Below the pieces are notes generated by a model, which worked only from the letters and a program-made list of their open reading frames with translations, made no database searches and had not been told where the DNA came from. Below, one piece after another: positions 63,688 to 64,000 of a stretch of DNA of 64,000 nucleotides (position 1 is the first letter of the stretch; every line of letters begins with the position of its first letter). Both the position numbers and the translations under genes were made by a program. This DNA comes from Stagnimonas aquatica (GTDB taxonomy: Bacteria; Pseudomonadota; Gammaproteobacteria; Nevskiales; Nevskiaceae). The stretch covers positions 434,001 through 498,000 of the forward strand of contig NZ_RJVO01000003.1 in NCBI RefSeq assembly GCF_003730135.1, read 5' to 3'.

Positions 63688-64000
63688 ATGAGTCTGACCC
63701 GCTACGAGCCGTGGTCCTTGCACCGCGCGCTGTTGAATGAATTCACCCGTGCCCTCGATGCCAACAGCCAGGACGCCAGCACCGGCGCCACCGCCGACTG
63801 GACGCCCTCGGTGGACATCGCCGAGTACGCCGACAAGTTCGTGCTCAGTGCCGACATCCCCGGCGTCGATCCGGCCAGTGTCGAAGTGACGCTGGAAAAC
63901 GGCGTGCTGACGCTGTCCGGCAGCCGCGAAAAGGCGGTGGAAGCCGCCGGCGTCGAACGTCGTCGCATCGAGCGCGCCACCGGCCGCTTCTTCCGCCGCT
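63688..64000 (+). CDS. Hsp20-family small heat-shock protein (C-terminus off window)
   Basis: 104 residues visible before the right edge. N-terminal arm about 38 residues, then the alpha-crystallin domain from DWTPSVDIAEYADKFVLSADIPGV, with LENGVLTLSGSRE and RRIERATGRFFR (the conserved RxxGxF region). ATP-independent chaperone that holds unfolding proteins. AGGAG precedes ATG 63688, and a heat-shock promoter lies upstream. Confidence 0.92.
   Translation, partial: MSLTRYEPWSLHRALLNEFTRALDANSQDASTGATADWTPSVDIAEYADKFVLSADIPGVDPASVEVTLENGVLTLSGSREKAVEAAGVERRRIERATGRFFRR

Overview
The window is a GC-rich (high 60s % by eye), densely packed bacterial chromosome segment with about 57 protein genes and three tRNAs. 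It reads as a housekeeping backbone, not a mobile island. Several gene orders are classic gammaproteobacterial: surE-pcm-dedA-nlpD, tRNA-Leu-tig-clpP-clpX-lon-hupB-tRNA-Val-tRNA-Asp-ppiD, mltD-gloB divergent from yafS-rnhA-dnaQ, fadBA, and ilvH-ilvC-psd-like-pssA-leuA. With the ExbB/ExbD/TPR locus and the phasin gene, this suggests a deep-branching gammaproteobacterium near Nevskiales/Xanthomonadales. That placement is inference; no rRNA is present.

Layout. 1-3.3 kb: a lipoprotein hydrolase (cut by the left edge) and an Smr-domain protein. 3.4-6.3 kb: the surE-pcm-dedA-nlpD stress/cell-wall cluster, without the usual rpoS. 6.4-12.5 kb: alaC, hom, a GNAT gene, thrC and recJ. 12.5-15.6 kb: a large membrane GGDEF-EAL protein with degenerate active sites. 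15.7-17.9 kb: heme uptake genes hemP-hmuU-hmuV behind a Fur-like box. 18-26.9 kb: tRNA-Leu and the protein quality-control block (tig, clpP, clpX, lon, hupB, ppiD) with two more tRNAs. 26.9-29 kb: a dicarboxylate-type symporter convergent with fabI.

29-37.9 kb is the most unusual part. It is an eight-gene, largely overlapping minus-strand operon encoding three TPR-type or lipid-anchored envelope proteins, a small secreted protein, a TolQ/ExbB-type channel, two ExbD-type proteins and a TonB-like AgmX/PglI-domain protein. It resembles the Agl-Glt (adventurous gliding) trans-envelope motor modules and probably forms a proton-driven cell-envelope machine of unknown output.

37.9-43.6 kb: mltD-gloB, yafS-rnhA-dnaQ, an ArsR-methyltransferase fusion and a phasin with a histone H1-like tail. 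43.8-49.3 kb: beta-oxidation genes fadBA, a 273-bp MITE-like inverted-repeat element, a TetR regulator whose stop codon is made at the element boundary, and an enoyl-CoA hydratase. 49.4-59.1 kb: branched-chain amino acid synthesis (ilvB, ilvH, ilvC, leuA) interrupted by a TpsB-like transporter and a LuxR-type regulator, with a degenerate phosphatidylserine decarboxylase-like gene and pssA between ilvC and leuA. 59.1-64 kb: uracil-DNA glycosylase, rimI, an MFS transporter, a PlsC-type acyltransferase, kynA, a small Cys-pair repeat protein and an Hsp20 gene cut by the right edge.

Coordinates and motifs come from reading the sequence directly. Family names come from recognised motifs and gene order. 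Promoters and hairpins are by-eye calls.
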